NCBI RefSeq assembly: GCF_036226525.1
Contig: NZ_CP108487.1
Location: 5,394,001 to 5,458,000 of the forward strand
Direction of reading: 5' to 3'
DNA length: 64,000 nt
DNA from: Kribbella sp. NBC_01245
GTDB lineage: Bacteria > Actinomycetota > Actinomycetes > Propionibacteriales > Kribbellaceae
Made by a program: the position numbers and the translations under genes. Below, piece by piece: positions 32,332 to 40,368 of the stretch. The stretch's first letter is position 1. Each line of letters starts with the position of its first letter. Below the pieces are notes generated by a model. That model saw only the letters and a list, made by a program, of their open reading frames with translations, did not search any database and had not been told where the DNA came from.

Positions 32332-33579
32332 ATGAGCCAAGACATCAGCCCGTTTCGTATCGACATCCCTCAGGTGGAGCTGGACGACCTTCGGTCCCGG
32401 CTGCTCAATACCCGCTGGCCGGCCGAGCCTCGCGTCGACGACTGGAGCCGGGGCGTCCCGGTCGGCTATCTCAAGGAACTCGCCGACTACTGGGCCACCG
32501 GGTACGACTGGCGCGCGCAGGAGAAGGCGCTGAACGAGATCCCGCAGTTCACGACCGAGATCAACGGCCAGTTGATCCACTTCTTCCACCAGCGATCGCC
32601 CGAGCCGGACGCAATGCCGCTCATCCTCACGCATGGCTGGCCGGGATCGCCGGTCGAGTTCGCCGAGATGATCGCGCCATTGACCGATCCGCGTGCCCAC
32701 GGCGGCGACCCGGCCGACGCCTTCCACGTCGTCGTACCGTCGCTCCCGGGGTACGGCTTCTCGAACCCGATCGCCGAGACGGGGTTCAGCCTGTTCGGCG
32801 TCGCGCAGGCGTGGGCCGAGCTGATGAAACGCCTCGGCTACCAGCGGTACGCCGCCCACGGCACCGACGTCGGCTCCGGGGTGGCCGGCATCCTGGGCAT
32901 GGTCGACGCCGAGCACGTGACCGGCGTACACCTCAGTGGCGTGAGCGCCTCGACACCCTTCGGGCAACCGCTCGAGCTCGACGGACTGTCGGAGTCCGAC
33001 CAGGTACGCGCTGAGAAGTTCAACCAGTTCCTGACGGACGGCCTCGGCTATCTCACGTTGCAGTCGACCCGGCCGCAGACGCTGGCCTATTCGCTCAACG
33101 ACTCGCCGGTCGGCCAATTGGCCTGGATCGTGGAGAAGTTCGCGGAGTGGACCGATCCGGCGGCCGCCTTGCCCGAACAGGCCGTCGACCGCGACCTGAT
33201 GCTCACCAACATCAGCCTGTACTGGTTCACCGGGTCGGGCGCGTCCGCGGCACACGCGGTGTACGACGGCATGCAGGCGTGGCGTGCCTTCGCGGCCCAG
33301 CAGGAATCGTCCTGGCAGGACAACAACCAGGCTGACGATCAGGCGGGCGGTCAGGCGGGCGACCAAGCCAGCGGTCAGGACTGGGCGGCGGCCGGACCGC
33401 CGACCGGGGTCGCCGTCTTCGGGGCCGAGACGGCGATCCGCAGCCTGGTCGATCCGTCCGGTCGGATCGACCACTGGACCGAGTACGAACGTGGCGGGCA
33501 CTTCGCCGCGATGGAGGTCCCCGCCCTGCTCACCGAGGACCTCCGCACGTTCATCCGGCCGCTCCGGCTCAAGTCGTGA
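32332..33579 (+). CDS. Epoxide hydrolase (EHN-type) with a Gln/Asp/Gly insertion
   Basis: A 415-residue alpha/beta hydrolase. The EHN N-terminal region (FRIDIPQVELDDLRSRLLNT) is followed by the oxyanion motif THGWPGSPVEF, nucleophile Asp in HGTDVGSGV, a lid with ring-opening Tyr candidates, and the catalytic His in GGHFAAMEVP. It converts epoxides to diols by a covalent Asp ester. A low-complexity segment about 20 residues long (WQDNNQADDQAGGQAGDQ, then ASGQD) interrupts the domain before the strand carrying the acid, and homologues usually lack it. ATG 32332 has GGAG only 2 nt upstream; ATG 32302 is the alternative. Confidence 0.9.
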   Translation: MSQDISPFRIDIPQVELDDLRSRLLNTRWPAEPRVDDWSRGVPVGYLKELADYWATGYDWRAQEKALNEIPQFTTEINGQLIHFFHQRSPEPDAMPLILTHGWPGSPVEFAEMIAPLTDPRAHGGDPADAFHVVVPSLPGYGFSNPIAETGFSLFGVAQAWAELMKRLGYQRYAAHGTDVGSGVAGILGMVDAEHVTGVHLSGVSASTPFGQPLELDGLSESDQVRAEKFNQFLTDGLGYLTLQSTRPQTLAYSLNDSPVGQLAWIVEKFAEWTDPAAALPEQAVDRDLMLTNISLYWFTGSGASAAHAVYDGMQAWRAFAAQQESSWQDNNQADDQAGGQAGDQASGQDWAAAGPPTGVAVFGAETAIRSLVDPSGRIDHWTEYERGGHFAAMEVPALLTEDLRTFIRPLRLKS

Positions 33580-34549
33580 CGACGAGTTTGCCCGCGGTCT
33601 GACCGGACTCCATCGCGCGATGGGCCTCGACGATCTCGTCGAAGCGGTAGACCCGGTCGATCGGCACGGTGATGGTCCCGGCCGCGGCGGCGTCGATGAA
33701 CCCCTGCAGTACGTCGCCCGGCAGATCGCCCGCCTCACCGCCGTACGCGCTGAGCCGAACGCCGTGCGGGAGATAGCCGATCGGGTAGAAGTCGCGCACG
33801 ATCCACTCGTTCGACAACATGCCGGCGAAGCACGCGACACCATGCACCCGTACGGCGCGAAGGGTGTCCGGCAGCGTCGGCGTACCAACCAATTCCAAGG
33901 CCGTGTCGACGCCGTCCGGCAGGATCTTCCGCACCTGCTCGGCGACGGCGCCATCATCGACAAACACGTGATCCACGCCCACCGCCTTGAGCGCGTCGGT
34001 CTTGCCCGCGCTCCTGGTGGTGGACAACACGGTCATCCCGCGCTGCTTGGCCAGTACGGCGGTCGCCATCCCGATCGACGAACTACCGCCGCGAATGAGG
34101 AGCGACTGGCCGGGCTGGGCGTCCAACCCGACGGTCAGACAGCCGTACGACGTTTGCAGCATCTCGGGGATCGCGCCGAGCGTGCTCCACTCGAGTTCGC
34201 TCTGGAAGGGGATGACGTTTTCGGCCGGGACACAGGTGTACTCCGCGTAACCGCCGTCGTACGTCCGGCCCATGTTGCCCATCATCGCGACGACTTGCTG
34301 ACCTGGTTCGAACTCGCCGCCCGGTGCTTTGGTGACGACGCCGGTCGCCTCAATACCGAGCACGCGCGGGAACGTCACGCCGTCCGCCAGGCCGAGCCGC
34401 GTGTGCAACTCCGAGCGGTTGAGCCCGAACGCCTTGACCTTGATCAACACCCAACCGGGCCGCGGCACGGGAATCGGCAGCTCGCGAATCGCCAGCGTCT
34501 CGGGTGCGCCGGGTGCGTCCAGGACGATCGCCCGCATGGTGTCCGTCAT
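33569..34549 (-). CDS. Zinc-independent MDR-family NADPH:quinone oxidoreductase-like enzyme
   Basis: A 326-residue medium-chain reductase. The GroES-like domain (VKAFGLNRSELHTRLG, VLGIEATGVVTKAPG) precedes a Rossmann domain with an unusual GGSSSIGMATAV loop in place of the common GAAGGVG. No zinc-binding Cys cluster is seen, consistent with the quinone reductase branch. Its ATG follows the MarR stop directly, so the regulator and enzyme share a transcript. It probably reduces a quinone or enone and is induced by the MarR ligand. It overlaps the epoxide hydrolase tail by 11 nt in convergent orientation. Confidence 0.9.
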   Translation of the reverse strand: MTDTMRAIVLDAPGAPETLAIRELPIPVPRPGWVLIKVKAFGLNRSELHTRLGLADGVTFPRVLGIEATGVVTKAPGGEFEPGQQVVAMMGNMGRTYDGGYAEYTCVPAENVIPFQSELEWSTLGAIPEMLQTSYGCLTVGLDAQPGQSLLIRGGSSSIGMATAVLAKQRGMTVLSTTRSAGKTDALKAVGVDHVFVDDGAVAEQVRKILPDGVDTALELVGTPTLPDTLRAVRVHGVACFAGMLSNEWIVRDFYPIGYLPHGVRLSAYGGEAGDLPGDVLQGFIDAAAAGTITVPIDRVYRFDEIVEAHRAMESGQTAGKLVVTT

Positions 34550-34996
34550 TCATCGTCCTTCCGTGTCGAGCGCTTGTCCGGCCCGACGTAGTTTCGTGAG
34601 CGCGCGTGCCAGGGTTTCCAGCTCGCGGGCGGTCAGTGGTTCACCGAGGCGGCTGTCCAGCTCTTCCTGGAAGACCTTGGTGGCGCGAGTCAGAACCCGC
34701 TGGCCGCTCTTCGTCAGCTTGAGGATGGAGGACCGGCGGTCGTCCGGATTAGCGCCGCGCACGCAATAGCCCGACGCCTCGATGCGGTCGACCAGCTTGC
34801 TCGTCCCGCCGACGGTGATGGAGAGCTCGCGGGCGATGTCCTGCACCCGGCAACCGTCGATGCGATCGATCACTCGCAGAAACTCGAACCGCGCGATCGG
34901 CAGCTCGAACTCCTCCTTCAACCGCGCATCAACCGCATCCCACAGCTCAATCTCCAACCGCACAAGGTCGTTGAACACGTCCGCCAGCTCCGCCAT
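34550..34996 (-). CDS. MarR-family transcriptional regulator
   Basis: A 148-residue MarR protein. The helix-turn-helix VQDIARELSITVGGTSKLVDRI and wing GYCVRGANPDDRRSSILKLTKSG are clear, and the last helix (LEELDSRLGEPLTARELETL-like) supports dimerisation. It is the first gene of a two-gene operon with the quinone reductase and is likely its autoregulated repressor. In the about 220 bp upstream, TCCACGGAAYCTA occurs twice (near 35026 and 35066), a possible operator. Confidence 0.9.
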   Translation of the reverse strand: MAELADVFNDLVRLEIELWDAVDARLKEEFELPIARFEFLRVIDRIDGCRVQDIARELSITVGGTSKLVDRIEASGYCVRGANPDDRRSSILKLTKSGQRVLTRATKVFQEELDSRLGEPLTARELETLARALTKLRRAGQALDTEGR

Positions 34997-35123
34997 CGCG
35001 CCAACTCCTTAACCCACAACTATCTTCCACGGAATCTACCCACCACGATAGCGGCTCGATACATTCCACGGAACCTAGTTCTTCCAGAGCCGATCGAATG
35101 GTGGACGCCGTTCCCCCTCCTTT

Positions 35124-35148
35124 GCCACGAGTGGTCACATCTGATCCC
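35124..35148. repeat. Family-2 single arm
   Basis: GCCACGAGTGGTCACATCTG followed by ATCCC matches the family-2 arm consensus. No partner arm was found within several hundred bases. It may be a degraded copy. It lies between the divergent MarR and dehydratase genes. Confidence 0.6.
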
Positions 35149-35218
35149 GCTTGCGCATTGGGTTTGGCCCCGCCGGGGCAGGAGGGCAAGTCGGAAGGGC
35201 GGCCGGAGATACTTAGGT

Positions 35219-36166
35219 ATGGAACTTGTGGGGTTGGCGGATGTTCGGGCGGCAGCGGAGCGGGTTGGGGAGGTTGCGGTTCGGACGCCGTTGTTGCCGT
35301 TTCCGGGTGATCCGGATCGCAGGTTGTGGTTGAAGCCGGAGAGTCTGCAGGTGATCGGGGCGTTCAAGGTGCGGGGGGCGTTCAACGCGATCGCCACGCT
35401 GGACGACGAACGCCGGCGCCGCGGCGTCATCGCGTACTCCAGCGGCAACCACGCCCAGGCCGTCGCGTACTCCGCGCATCGGTTCGGCATCCCGGCCGTG
35501 ATCGTGATGCCGGACAACGCGCCGCGGGTCAAGGTCGATGCCACTCGCTCGTACGGCGCCGAGGTGATCGAGGTGCCGATCAGCGACCACGCCGAGGTGG
35601 CGGAGGCGTTGGCCGTGAAACGCCGCCTGACGATGATCCCGCCGTACGACGACGCCGCGGTCATCGCCGGCCAGGGCACGGTCGGACTCGAGATCGCGCA
35701 AGACCTCCCGGACGTGGACGTCGTCCTGGTCCCGGTCAGCGGTGGCGGTCTCGCGGCCGGCGTCGCTGTCGCCATCAAGGCGTTATGCCCGTCGGCCCAG
35801 GTCATCGGCGTAGAGCCCGAGCTCGCGGGCGATACCGCCGAAGGCCTACGCGTCGGCCGACTAGTGGACTGGCCCGTGGCCGACCGCGCCCGGACAATCG
35901 CCGACGGACTCCGGGCCCAGCCGTCGGAACTCACGTTCGCGCACCTGCAGAAGTACCTCGACGGAATGATCACGGTCACCGAGGACGAGATCCGCTCCGC
36001 CATCCGCGCACTGGCCCACCAGGCCCACCTCATCGCCGAACCAAGCGGCGCCGTAACCACCGCCGCCTACCTCTTCCACGCCCACGAACTCCCCCGAGGC
36101 CGCACCGTCGCCATCCTCTCCGGCGGCAACATCGACCCCCACCTCCTCACCACCCTCCTAACCTGA
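35219..36166 (+). CDS. Threonine/serine dehydratase-like PLP enzyme (fold type II)
   Basis: A 315-residue fold-type II PLP enzyme without a C-terminal regulatory domain. The Schiff-base Lys is in QVIGAFKVRGAFNAI (about residue 52), the asparagine loop is SSGNHAQAVAYSA (about 82), and the phosphate-binding glycine loop is VPVSGGGLAAGV (about 177). It is of the catabolic threonine dehydratase/serine racemase type. Deamination of threonine or serine gives a reactive enamine. A RidA-family gene follows 73 bp downstream, which fits this chemistry. A separate biosynthetic ilvA is at 51700. Confidence 0.9.
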   Translation: MELVGLADVRAAAERVGEVAVRTPLLPFPGDPDRRLWLKPESLQVIGAFKVRGAFNAIATLDDERRRRGVIAYSSGNHAQAVAYSAHRFGIPAVIVMPDNAPRVKVDATRSYGAEVIEVPISDHAEVAEALAVKRRLTMIPPYDDAAVIAGQGTVGLEIAQDLPDVDVVLVPVSGGGLAAGVAVAIKALCPSAQVIGVEPELAGDTAEGLRVGRLVDWPVADRARTIADGLRAQPSELTFAHLQKYLDGMITVTEDEIRSAIRALAHQAHLIAEPSGAVTTAAYLFHAHELPRGRTVAILSGGNIDPHLLTTLLT

Positions 36167-36239
36167 CCACGCTTCGCTCACGTTCAGTCGTCGGGAAATG
36201 GCTGTCGGACATCCCTCACGCCGTGCCAAAGTGGTCGCC

Positions 36240-36647
36240 ATGACGAGCGCCGTACGGCTTATCCGTTCCTCAACCCTGAGCGACGTCGCGGAATACGCGT
36301 ACGCAGCCACCGCCCCGAAAGACTCCCGCCTCATCTTCCTAGCGGGCGCCTGCCCTCTGAACGACGACGGCACCACCGCGGCCGTCGGCGACTACGCCGG
36401 CCAGGCGGCCAAGTGCATCGAGAACCTGGCGCAAGCCCTAGCGGACGCCGGTGCCGGCATCGAGGACGTCATCAGCACCCGCGTCCTCGTCGCCTCCTCA
36501 AACCAGGCCGACCTCGGCACCGCCTGGCAAGTAGTCCGCGACGCCTTCGGCCCCCACGACGTCCCCAGCACCCTGCTCGGCGTAACCGTCCTCGGCTACG
36601 CCCACCAACTAGTAGAACTAGAAGCAATAGCCGCCGTCGTGGACTGA
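36240..36647 (+). CDS. RidA/YjgF family enamine/imine deaminase-like protein
   Basis: A 135-residue chorismate-mutase-like fold protein. The RidA signature region is present: LIFLAGACPLNDDGTTAAVGD, AAKCIENLAQALADAGAGIED, and STRVLVAS with the substrate-binding Arg. It hydrolyses or binds reactive enamines released by PLP dehydratases, consistent with the dehydratase gene just upstream. The expected late Cys/Glu region (LGVTVLGYAHQLVELEAIAAV) keeps the Glu but lacks the Cys. ATG 36240; the upstream extension is not RidA-like. Confidence 0.85.
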   Translation: MTSAVRLIRSSTLSDVAEYAYAATAPKDSRLIFLAGACPLNDDGTTAAVGDYAGQAAKCIENLAQALADAGAGIEDVISTRVLVASSNQADLGTAWQVVRDAFGPHDVPSTLLGVTVLGYAHQLVELEAIAAVVD

Positions 36648-36716
36648 GCCCCGCTGCTGCGTGGCTCACCCCGAACGAATCACTCCGTGGACACGGCGAA
36701 ACCCTGGTCAGATCGG

Positions 36717-37103
36717 TCAGGTTTTGCCGCGGCGTTGCCAGCGGCCGTATTCCTCGACCGCGCGATCGAAGGCACCAGCGGGTAGAGACCATGACGATTC
36801 CTGAGGCTCGCCGAGTCGACGCAGCGCTGGTGATATCGCGTCGATCCAGCCGAAGAGGCCGCGCCGTTTCATCGCGTCGCGATACAGCACCCGTCCGGCC
36901 TCGGTATGCCAGTACCGGTCAGCCTCGGCCCGAGCGCCGATGAGGCCGACGGTTACCAGGCGACCCATGGCCTGCGTGAACTCAGCCTCGGTGACGATCG
37001 CGTGGTTGATCGCGTCCGCCTTCGCGACGATCTGAACCAGGCTGGAGCTGTCAACACCACCGGTTCCCTCGATCGCGGCGAACACCCAAGCGTCCGAGGC
37101 CAT
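36717..37103 (-). CDS. Hypothetical winged-helix-like protein (128 aa)
   Basis: A 128-residue protein, MASDAWVFAAIEGTGGVDSS... . The helical first half, LVQIVAKADAINHAIVTEAEF, then MGRLVTVGLIGARAEADRYWHTEAG, resembles a degenerate wHTH, as found in small helper proteins. ATG 37103 has GAGGTGG about 11 nt upstream; an ATG at 37169 would lengthen it. It ends close to, and convergent with, the RidA gene. Not recognised further. Confidence 0.6.
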   Translation of the reverse strand: MASDAWVFAAIEGTGGVDSSSLVQIVAKADAINHAIVTEAEFTQAMGRLVTVGLIGARAEADRYWHTEAGRVLYRDAMKRRGLFGWIDAISPALRRLGEPQESSWSLPAGAFDRAVEEYGRWQRRGKT

Positions 37104-37241
37104 CCATTGCACGGCCACCTCGCCAGGATACGAGCGGCCTGCCCAGGACTGTGTCGCGCCAGCCCGCACGTGGGCGGGGCGTTAGCCCGCCCAACCCCAA
37201 GGCGCTTGCCGGGCCTGATGATCAGGCACAGCATGGGGAGC

Positions 37242-37640
37242 ATGGATGATCAGGACGCCAGGCGCCTCATCAAGGAGCACTTCGACGCACCCCAGGGCCT
37301 TGAGGCCACCCGCGCCGACCAAGAACGCTCCGCTGCCATCTACGCCGACCACGCGGTGATCGAGTTTCCCCAGGGCCGGGAACGGATCCGGGGCAGAGAG
37401 AACATCATCGCGTTCCGTTCGGCCTACCCGGCAAGGCTCAAGATCGAGATGCATCGCACGGTCGGGAGCGGTGACCTGTGGGTCAACGAGTACACGATCC
37501 AGTACGACGACGGCCGACCGCTCAACGTCGCGGGGATCATGGAGTTTCGCGACGGCAAGGTGTTCAGAGAACGCATCTACATCACTGAGCCATGGGAACC
37601 GCCGCAGTGGCGGGCCGAATGGGTGGAACCCATGGAATGA
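37242..37640 (+). CDS. SnoaL/NTF2-fold protein (132 aa)
   Basis: A 132-residue NTF2-like domain. The first helix is DARRLIKEHFDA, then SAAIYADHAVIEFPQGRERIRGRENIIAFRSAYP, beta strands LWVNEYTIQYDDGRPLNVAGIMEFRDGKVFRERIYI, and a closing PPQWRAEWVEPME. It resembles the SnoaL-like group. ATG 37242, 37233 and 37218 are all possible; the first leaves GGGGAG only one base away. A CCTGATGATCAGG palindrome (37214-37226) spans the start region. Function unknown. Confidence 0.78.
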   Translation: MDDQDARRLIKEHFDAPQGLEATRADQERSAAIYADHAVIEFPQGRERIRGRENIIAFRSAYPARLKIEMHRTVGSGDLWVNEYTIQYDDGRPLNVAGIMEFRDGKVFRERIYITEPWEPPQWRAEWVEPME

Positions 37641-37946
37641 CCCGACAGAGGACCGGCAAGTATTTCGCGCAGTCATCGGCATGTGCGGACGAGTGCTGTA
37701 GTGCTCAGCCTTCCAGGTCGAGGTACAGGTGACACGGATCTGTCGGGCGACAGACCCACGACAGAGTGCGTGCAGGACTTCGGTCAGGCGATCGATGTGA
37801 GCCCTGTCATCCCGGAGTCGTGAGACCCGTGCCGGAGGCAATTGCTCTTGGCCCTCGAATCAAAGGCCTCTGAGGTTGGCCCCGCCCGGCGCCGAAGGCG
37901 GCGCCTTGATCCGTGAGAGATCAATTCGGCAGTTGGCTCAAGTCCG
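37641..37946. other. Gene-free stretch with a possible decayed minus-strand fragment
   Basis: This 306-bp gap holds no intact gene. On the minus strand near 37730-37841, RLRDDRAHIDRLTEVLHAL resembles the coiled-coil end of a MerR-type regulator, but without a DNA-binding part or clear start. It is therefore at most a remnant. Confidence 0.35.
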
Positions 37947-38414
37947 TCAGGTCTTGAAGACGGGAAGGTGGTTGACCGCGCTGTCCGCTGCATCGACGAC
38001 TGCTTTGGCGACAGGAATGTCAGCGCGAACAGCGTCGGCATCGATGTAGGTGTCACTGCTCGGATACTCGGCCGAGTGACGAGTGACTCGAATCCGGTCG
38101 ATCGGCCGGAGCAACGAGCCCATCGAGGCTGCGAACTGCGCCCTGATTGCGTGCTGCACCGCGATATGCCCGCCGGAGGTCGTCGCACGCAGACCTTGCG
38201 CTTGGAGCATCGCTGCCATCGCCTTCCGCACCGCGTCGTGCACTGCTGCGTAGGCAAGCTCCGCGTCCTCGTCAGCAACCAGCTCGGCGCTCGCTAGGTG
38301 TCGCCGTGCGGAAGCGATCAGCCGCTGTGCGAGTCCGAGATCGGCGATGACCTGGGTGAGCTCGCGACGATCCAGCATCGCGAGAATCTCCTCTCGGCCG
38401 CGGTCCCAACTCAA
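37947..38414 (-). CDS. HEPN-domain protein (putative toxin of HEPN/MNT module)
   Basis: A 155-residue all-alpha protein. Helices LGLAQRLIASARRHLASAEL and AELAYAAVHDAVRKAMAAMLQAQG are typical of HEPN domains. The putative active segment RVTRHSAEYPSSD has the Arg/His/Tyr cluster, though its spacing differs from the RX4HXY motif of characterised HepT toxins. It overlaps by 4 nt the preceding nucleotidyltransferase gene, the classic arrangement for HEPN/MNT (type VII) toxin-antitoxin pairs, in which the MNT enzyme adenylylates the HEPN RNase. Ribonuclease activity is inferred only. Confidence 0.72.
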   Translation of the reverse strand: MSWDRGREEILAMLDRRELTQVIADLGLAQRLIASARRHLASAELVADEDAELAYAAVHDAVRKAMAAMLQAQGLRATTSGGHIAVQHAIRAQFAASMGSLLRPIDRIRVTRHSAEYPSSDTYIDADAVRADIPVAKAVVDAADSAVNHLPVFKT

Positions 38415-39010
38415 CTCGCCACCGCCGAGGTCTCGACGGGCTCGATGACAGGGACACGGGGCCTGGAGCGGAGTTCGACGATGAACCCGTCGTTCGACGA
38501 TTCCCAGCGACGCTCGGAGATCACGACCGGATTCACCAGACGATTGAGACGAGTTGCCGCCTGCTCGGTTGCGTCGTGCAGATCGTCGCGATTCGGGCTG
38601 CCGACGATCAGTAGGTCGATGTCAGCCGGCGCTGGACCACGCTCTCCGAGGTACCGCACCGCCCATGACCCGAAGATTTCAGCACGCTTGATCCCGCTGA
38701 TGCCGGTCAGCGCCTCGCGCAGCACCGTGGCCGGCCCGAGGACGATCGAGAGCAAGTCGCGCAGCGGCTGGTAGTGCGGTGCCGATGTGTCAGCACGTAC
38801 CAACTTCGTCCGGCCGATGCGGCGACTGGCGAGCACGCGACCTTCCTCCAGCCGCGCCACTTCACGCGCTGTGTTCCCGGGGTCGGCCGCTATCGCGGCG
38901 GCCAACTCGGCAACGGACTCCTCCTCGTCGCCGAGATACACCCTCGCGAGGATCCGCGCCTGCAGGTCGGATCGGAGCAAGGGGAACAGCGCGGGCGGTG
39001 CTGGTCTCAT
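38411..39010 (-). CDS. MNT nucleotidyltransferase with N-terminal winged helix (putative antitoxin)
   Basis: A 199-residue protein. The N-terminal wHTH (about 10-75: SVAELAAAIAADPGNTAREVARL, VLASRRIGRTKLVRAD) is followed by a minimal nucleotidyltransferase with FGSWAVRYLG and ADIDLLIVGS (GS...DxD metal site, gap of 14 residues). It heads a two-gene operon with the HEPN gene. The wHTH probably binds the palindrome at 39033-39068 for autoregulation, and the MNT domain may neutralise the HEPN toxin by AMPylation. The tail PVIEPVETS is a motif often seen as a repeat at gene ends in Propionibacteriales. Confidence 0.75.
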   Translation of the reverse strand: MRPAPPALFPLLRSDLQARILARVYLGDEEESVAELAAAIAADPGNTAREVARLEEGRVLASRRIGRTKLVRADTSAPHYQPLRDLLSIVLGPATVLREALTGISGIKRAEIFGSWAVRYLGERGPAPADIDLLIVGSPNRDDLHDATEQAATRLNRLVNPVVISERRWESSNDGFIVELRSRPRVPVIEPVETSAVAS

Positions 39011-39032
39011 GCCGGCTCCTCAGCGGAGATAG

Positions 39033-39068
39033 ATGCAATATTCACACGATATCATGTAGATATTGCAT
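39033..39068. promoter_or_regulatory. Operator-like inverted repeat upstream of HEPN/MNT operon
   Basis: ATGCAATAT (39033-39041) and ATATTGCAT (39060-39068) are perfect 9-bp arms with a GATATC palindrome between them. The region is AT-rich against a GC-rich background and lies 23-58 bp upstream of the MNT start at 39010. That position suits autoregulation of a toxin-antitoxin operon. Confidence 0.6.
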
Positions 39069-39138
39069 GTATCCCAGGTTGTGCCTTAGAACGCGAAAAC
39101 AGGGTCGAAGTGATCTGCCTGGGCCTATCGGGTGGCGT

Positions 39139-39180
39139 GCTCGGAGGGATTCGAACCCCCAACCCTTCCGGTCGTAGAGC
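39139..39180 (-). pseudogene. 3' fragment of tRNA-Arg (probable attachment-site scar)
   Basis: 39141-39164 is identical over 24 nt to the T-arm/acceptor region of tRNA-Arg (40374-40397), with partial similarity continuing through the anticodon (CTACG). The 5' half is absent. Same strand as the intact tRNA 1.2 kb away. With integrase remnants next to the intact tRNA, this is the expected distal att site of an element integrated at the tRNA 3' end. 39181-39290 holds nothing further recognisable. Confidence 0.6.
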
Positions 39181-39290
39181 CCGCGGAATTCAATCTCCGG
39201 CTGCCTTCATCTCCCATTGCCGCAGACGATGAGGCCTATAGACGCACCTCGTGCGGGCTCGTTGGGTCAGATTGGATGATCGCCTCTAGA

Positions 39291-40031
39291 TCAGGGGGAT
39301 GTTGCCTGCCCGTCCCATCGGCTGCGTGCCTTGCTCCTGACATTGCTGACTGGCGCTATGTATCCCTGGGCACCAGCGATCACGAATATGGCCACGCTCA
39401 GCAAGATGCTTCTGGTCGCAAGGAAGAGATACATCGACAGCGCGCCACCTAGAGCGGCCATCGGTATGCACGACCATCTGAGCCAGCTCTGGTTCACAGC
39501 GACCACGATCGCAGCGACGCCGATCGCGAACCATGCCGACGATTCGGGGCCCAATGTCACGACGGTAACGGCAAGGAAGCCGGCGAAGACGAGCTGCCGA
39601 GTGAGGCCGTTGACCAGCAGCGTTACTCCGTAAACCACACGCTCGAGCGTGGTGACCGGCTGATACGGCCGAACCTTGTCGCCGGAAACCACCGTGATCG
39701 TCCCGCTGCGCCGTACCTGCAGGAAGCGGGCAAGTATCACGGCGGACAGACTGACCACTAGAGCAGCCGAAAGATAGCCCGCGTGAGTTGGCCACCGCAG
39801 GCCGAGATACTCGACGTGACCCCCATCGCTGCTTACCACCAGTGCGACAGCCACTGCCGCGATTGCCACGTTGCGTGCCGCGCTGGTGGTGTACTGACGG
39901 ATACGAGCATTCGCATCACCAGCCGCGAGCACCTTGACGAGCCGTCGATGGCTGCGGTGGGCCAGCCAGGGCGCGACAAGCAACAAGTAGGCCCAGAGAG
40001 TGAGAGCGAAGGCGAGGTTCCATCCGCGCAA
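39291..40031 (-). CDS. Multi-span membrane protein, degenerate CPBP (abi)-like
   Basis: A 246-residue protein with about seven membrane spans (WNLAFALTLWAYLLLVAPWL, ARNVAIAAVAVALVV, AGYLSAALVVSLSAVIL, then three late helices). The segment LVNGLTRQLVFAGFLAVTVV aligns by eye with the CPBP intramembrane protease motif (AxxEEllFRGfl), but the catalytic Glu-Glu and Arg are replaced (TRQ, A). The later His residues are also missing, so it is probably not a protease. TTG 40031 is chosen for AGGTGG 7 nt upstream; the longer frame to 40346 overlaps integrase remnants. It is carried within the tRNA-Arg element. Confidence 0.55.
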   Translation of the reverse strand: MRGWNLAFALTLWAYLLLVAPWLAHRSHRRLVKVLAAGDANARIRQYTTSAARNVAIAAVAVALVVSSDGGHVEYLGLRWPTHAGYLSAALVVSLSAVILARFLQVRRSGTITVVSGDKVRPYQPVTTLERVVYGVTLLVNGLTRQLVFAGFLAVTVVTLGPESSAWFAIGVAAIVVAVNQSWLRWSCIPMAALGGALSMYLFLATRSILLSVAIFVIAGAQGYIAPVSNVRSKARSRWDGQATSP

Positions 40032-40104
40032 GACGGCACCACCTGTGGGTTGGCGGATCGAGAGTCGGGAGCACGTTACACCTGCGGCGCCGCGCCCACA
40101 GCAC

Positions 40105-40330
40105 GTAATCTGCCCGGCCGTTGCGCCATGTGAGAGGTGGAGCCAGGCGTCCCTTGAAGCAGATCCAAGACATCCTCGGCCACGAGAACCCGGACGACGA
40201 AGGCCATCTACGTCGACATTGATAGGGATCTCCAGCGGGGCGCGGTCGACAGCTCGGCTTCCTGTTCGAGGAGCCCGAGGGTTGACGTGAGGCCAATTGG
40301 GGGAGTAAACCCGCTCCGGGAAATGATAAA
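40105..40330 (+). pseudogene. Remnant of tyrosine-recombinase (integrase) C-terminus
   Basis: Three short pieces in different frames spell an integrase end. First is PLRH (the Arg/His box), then LKQIQDILGHENPDD (40154-40198), and, after a 2-nt loss, TKAIYVDIDRDLQRGAV (40197-40247) with the nucleophile Tyr. At least two frameshifts and no N-terminal part remain, so it is dead. It points to the tRNA-Arg gene 40-140 bp away, as phage/ICE integrases usually do. Confidence 0.7.
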
Positions 40331-40363
40331 ACCCCGGGTCATCCACTGGTGACCCGGGGTTTT
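40328..40363 (-). terminator. Intrinsic terminator of tRNA-Arg
   Basis: AAAACCCCGGGTCA (40328-40341) and TGACCCGGGGTTTT (40350-40363) pair perfectly over 14 bp with an 8-nt loop. On the minus strand, the direction of the tRNA, the stem runs into TTTTATCATTT. This is a textbook factor-independent terminator starting 6 nt after the tRNA end. Confidence 0.9.
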
Positions 40364-40368
40364 GCGTG

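Noticed and set aside
32131..33963. 610-codon minus-strand open frame across the epoxide hydrolase
   Set aside because: Spans the epoxide hydrolase and the start of the quinone reductase gene with no recognisable domain; it results from high third-position GC.
37182..37841. 219-codon minus-strand frame opposite the NTF2-like gene
   Set aside because: Most of it is antisense to the SnoaL-like gene; only a short MerR-like piece near 37730-37841 is of interest and is noted as a possible remnant.
38774..39452. Plus-strand frames crossing the MNT gene start and tRNA fragment
   Set aside because: They read through a tRNA remnant (ARRDSNPQPFRS, GFEPPT-type translations of T-arm sequence) and the operator; no protein family.
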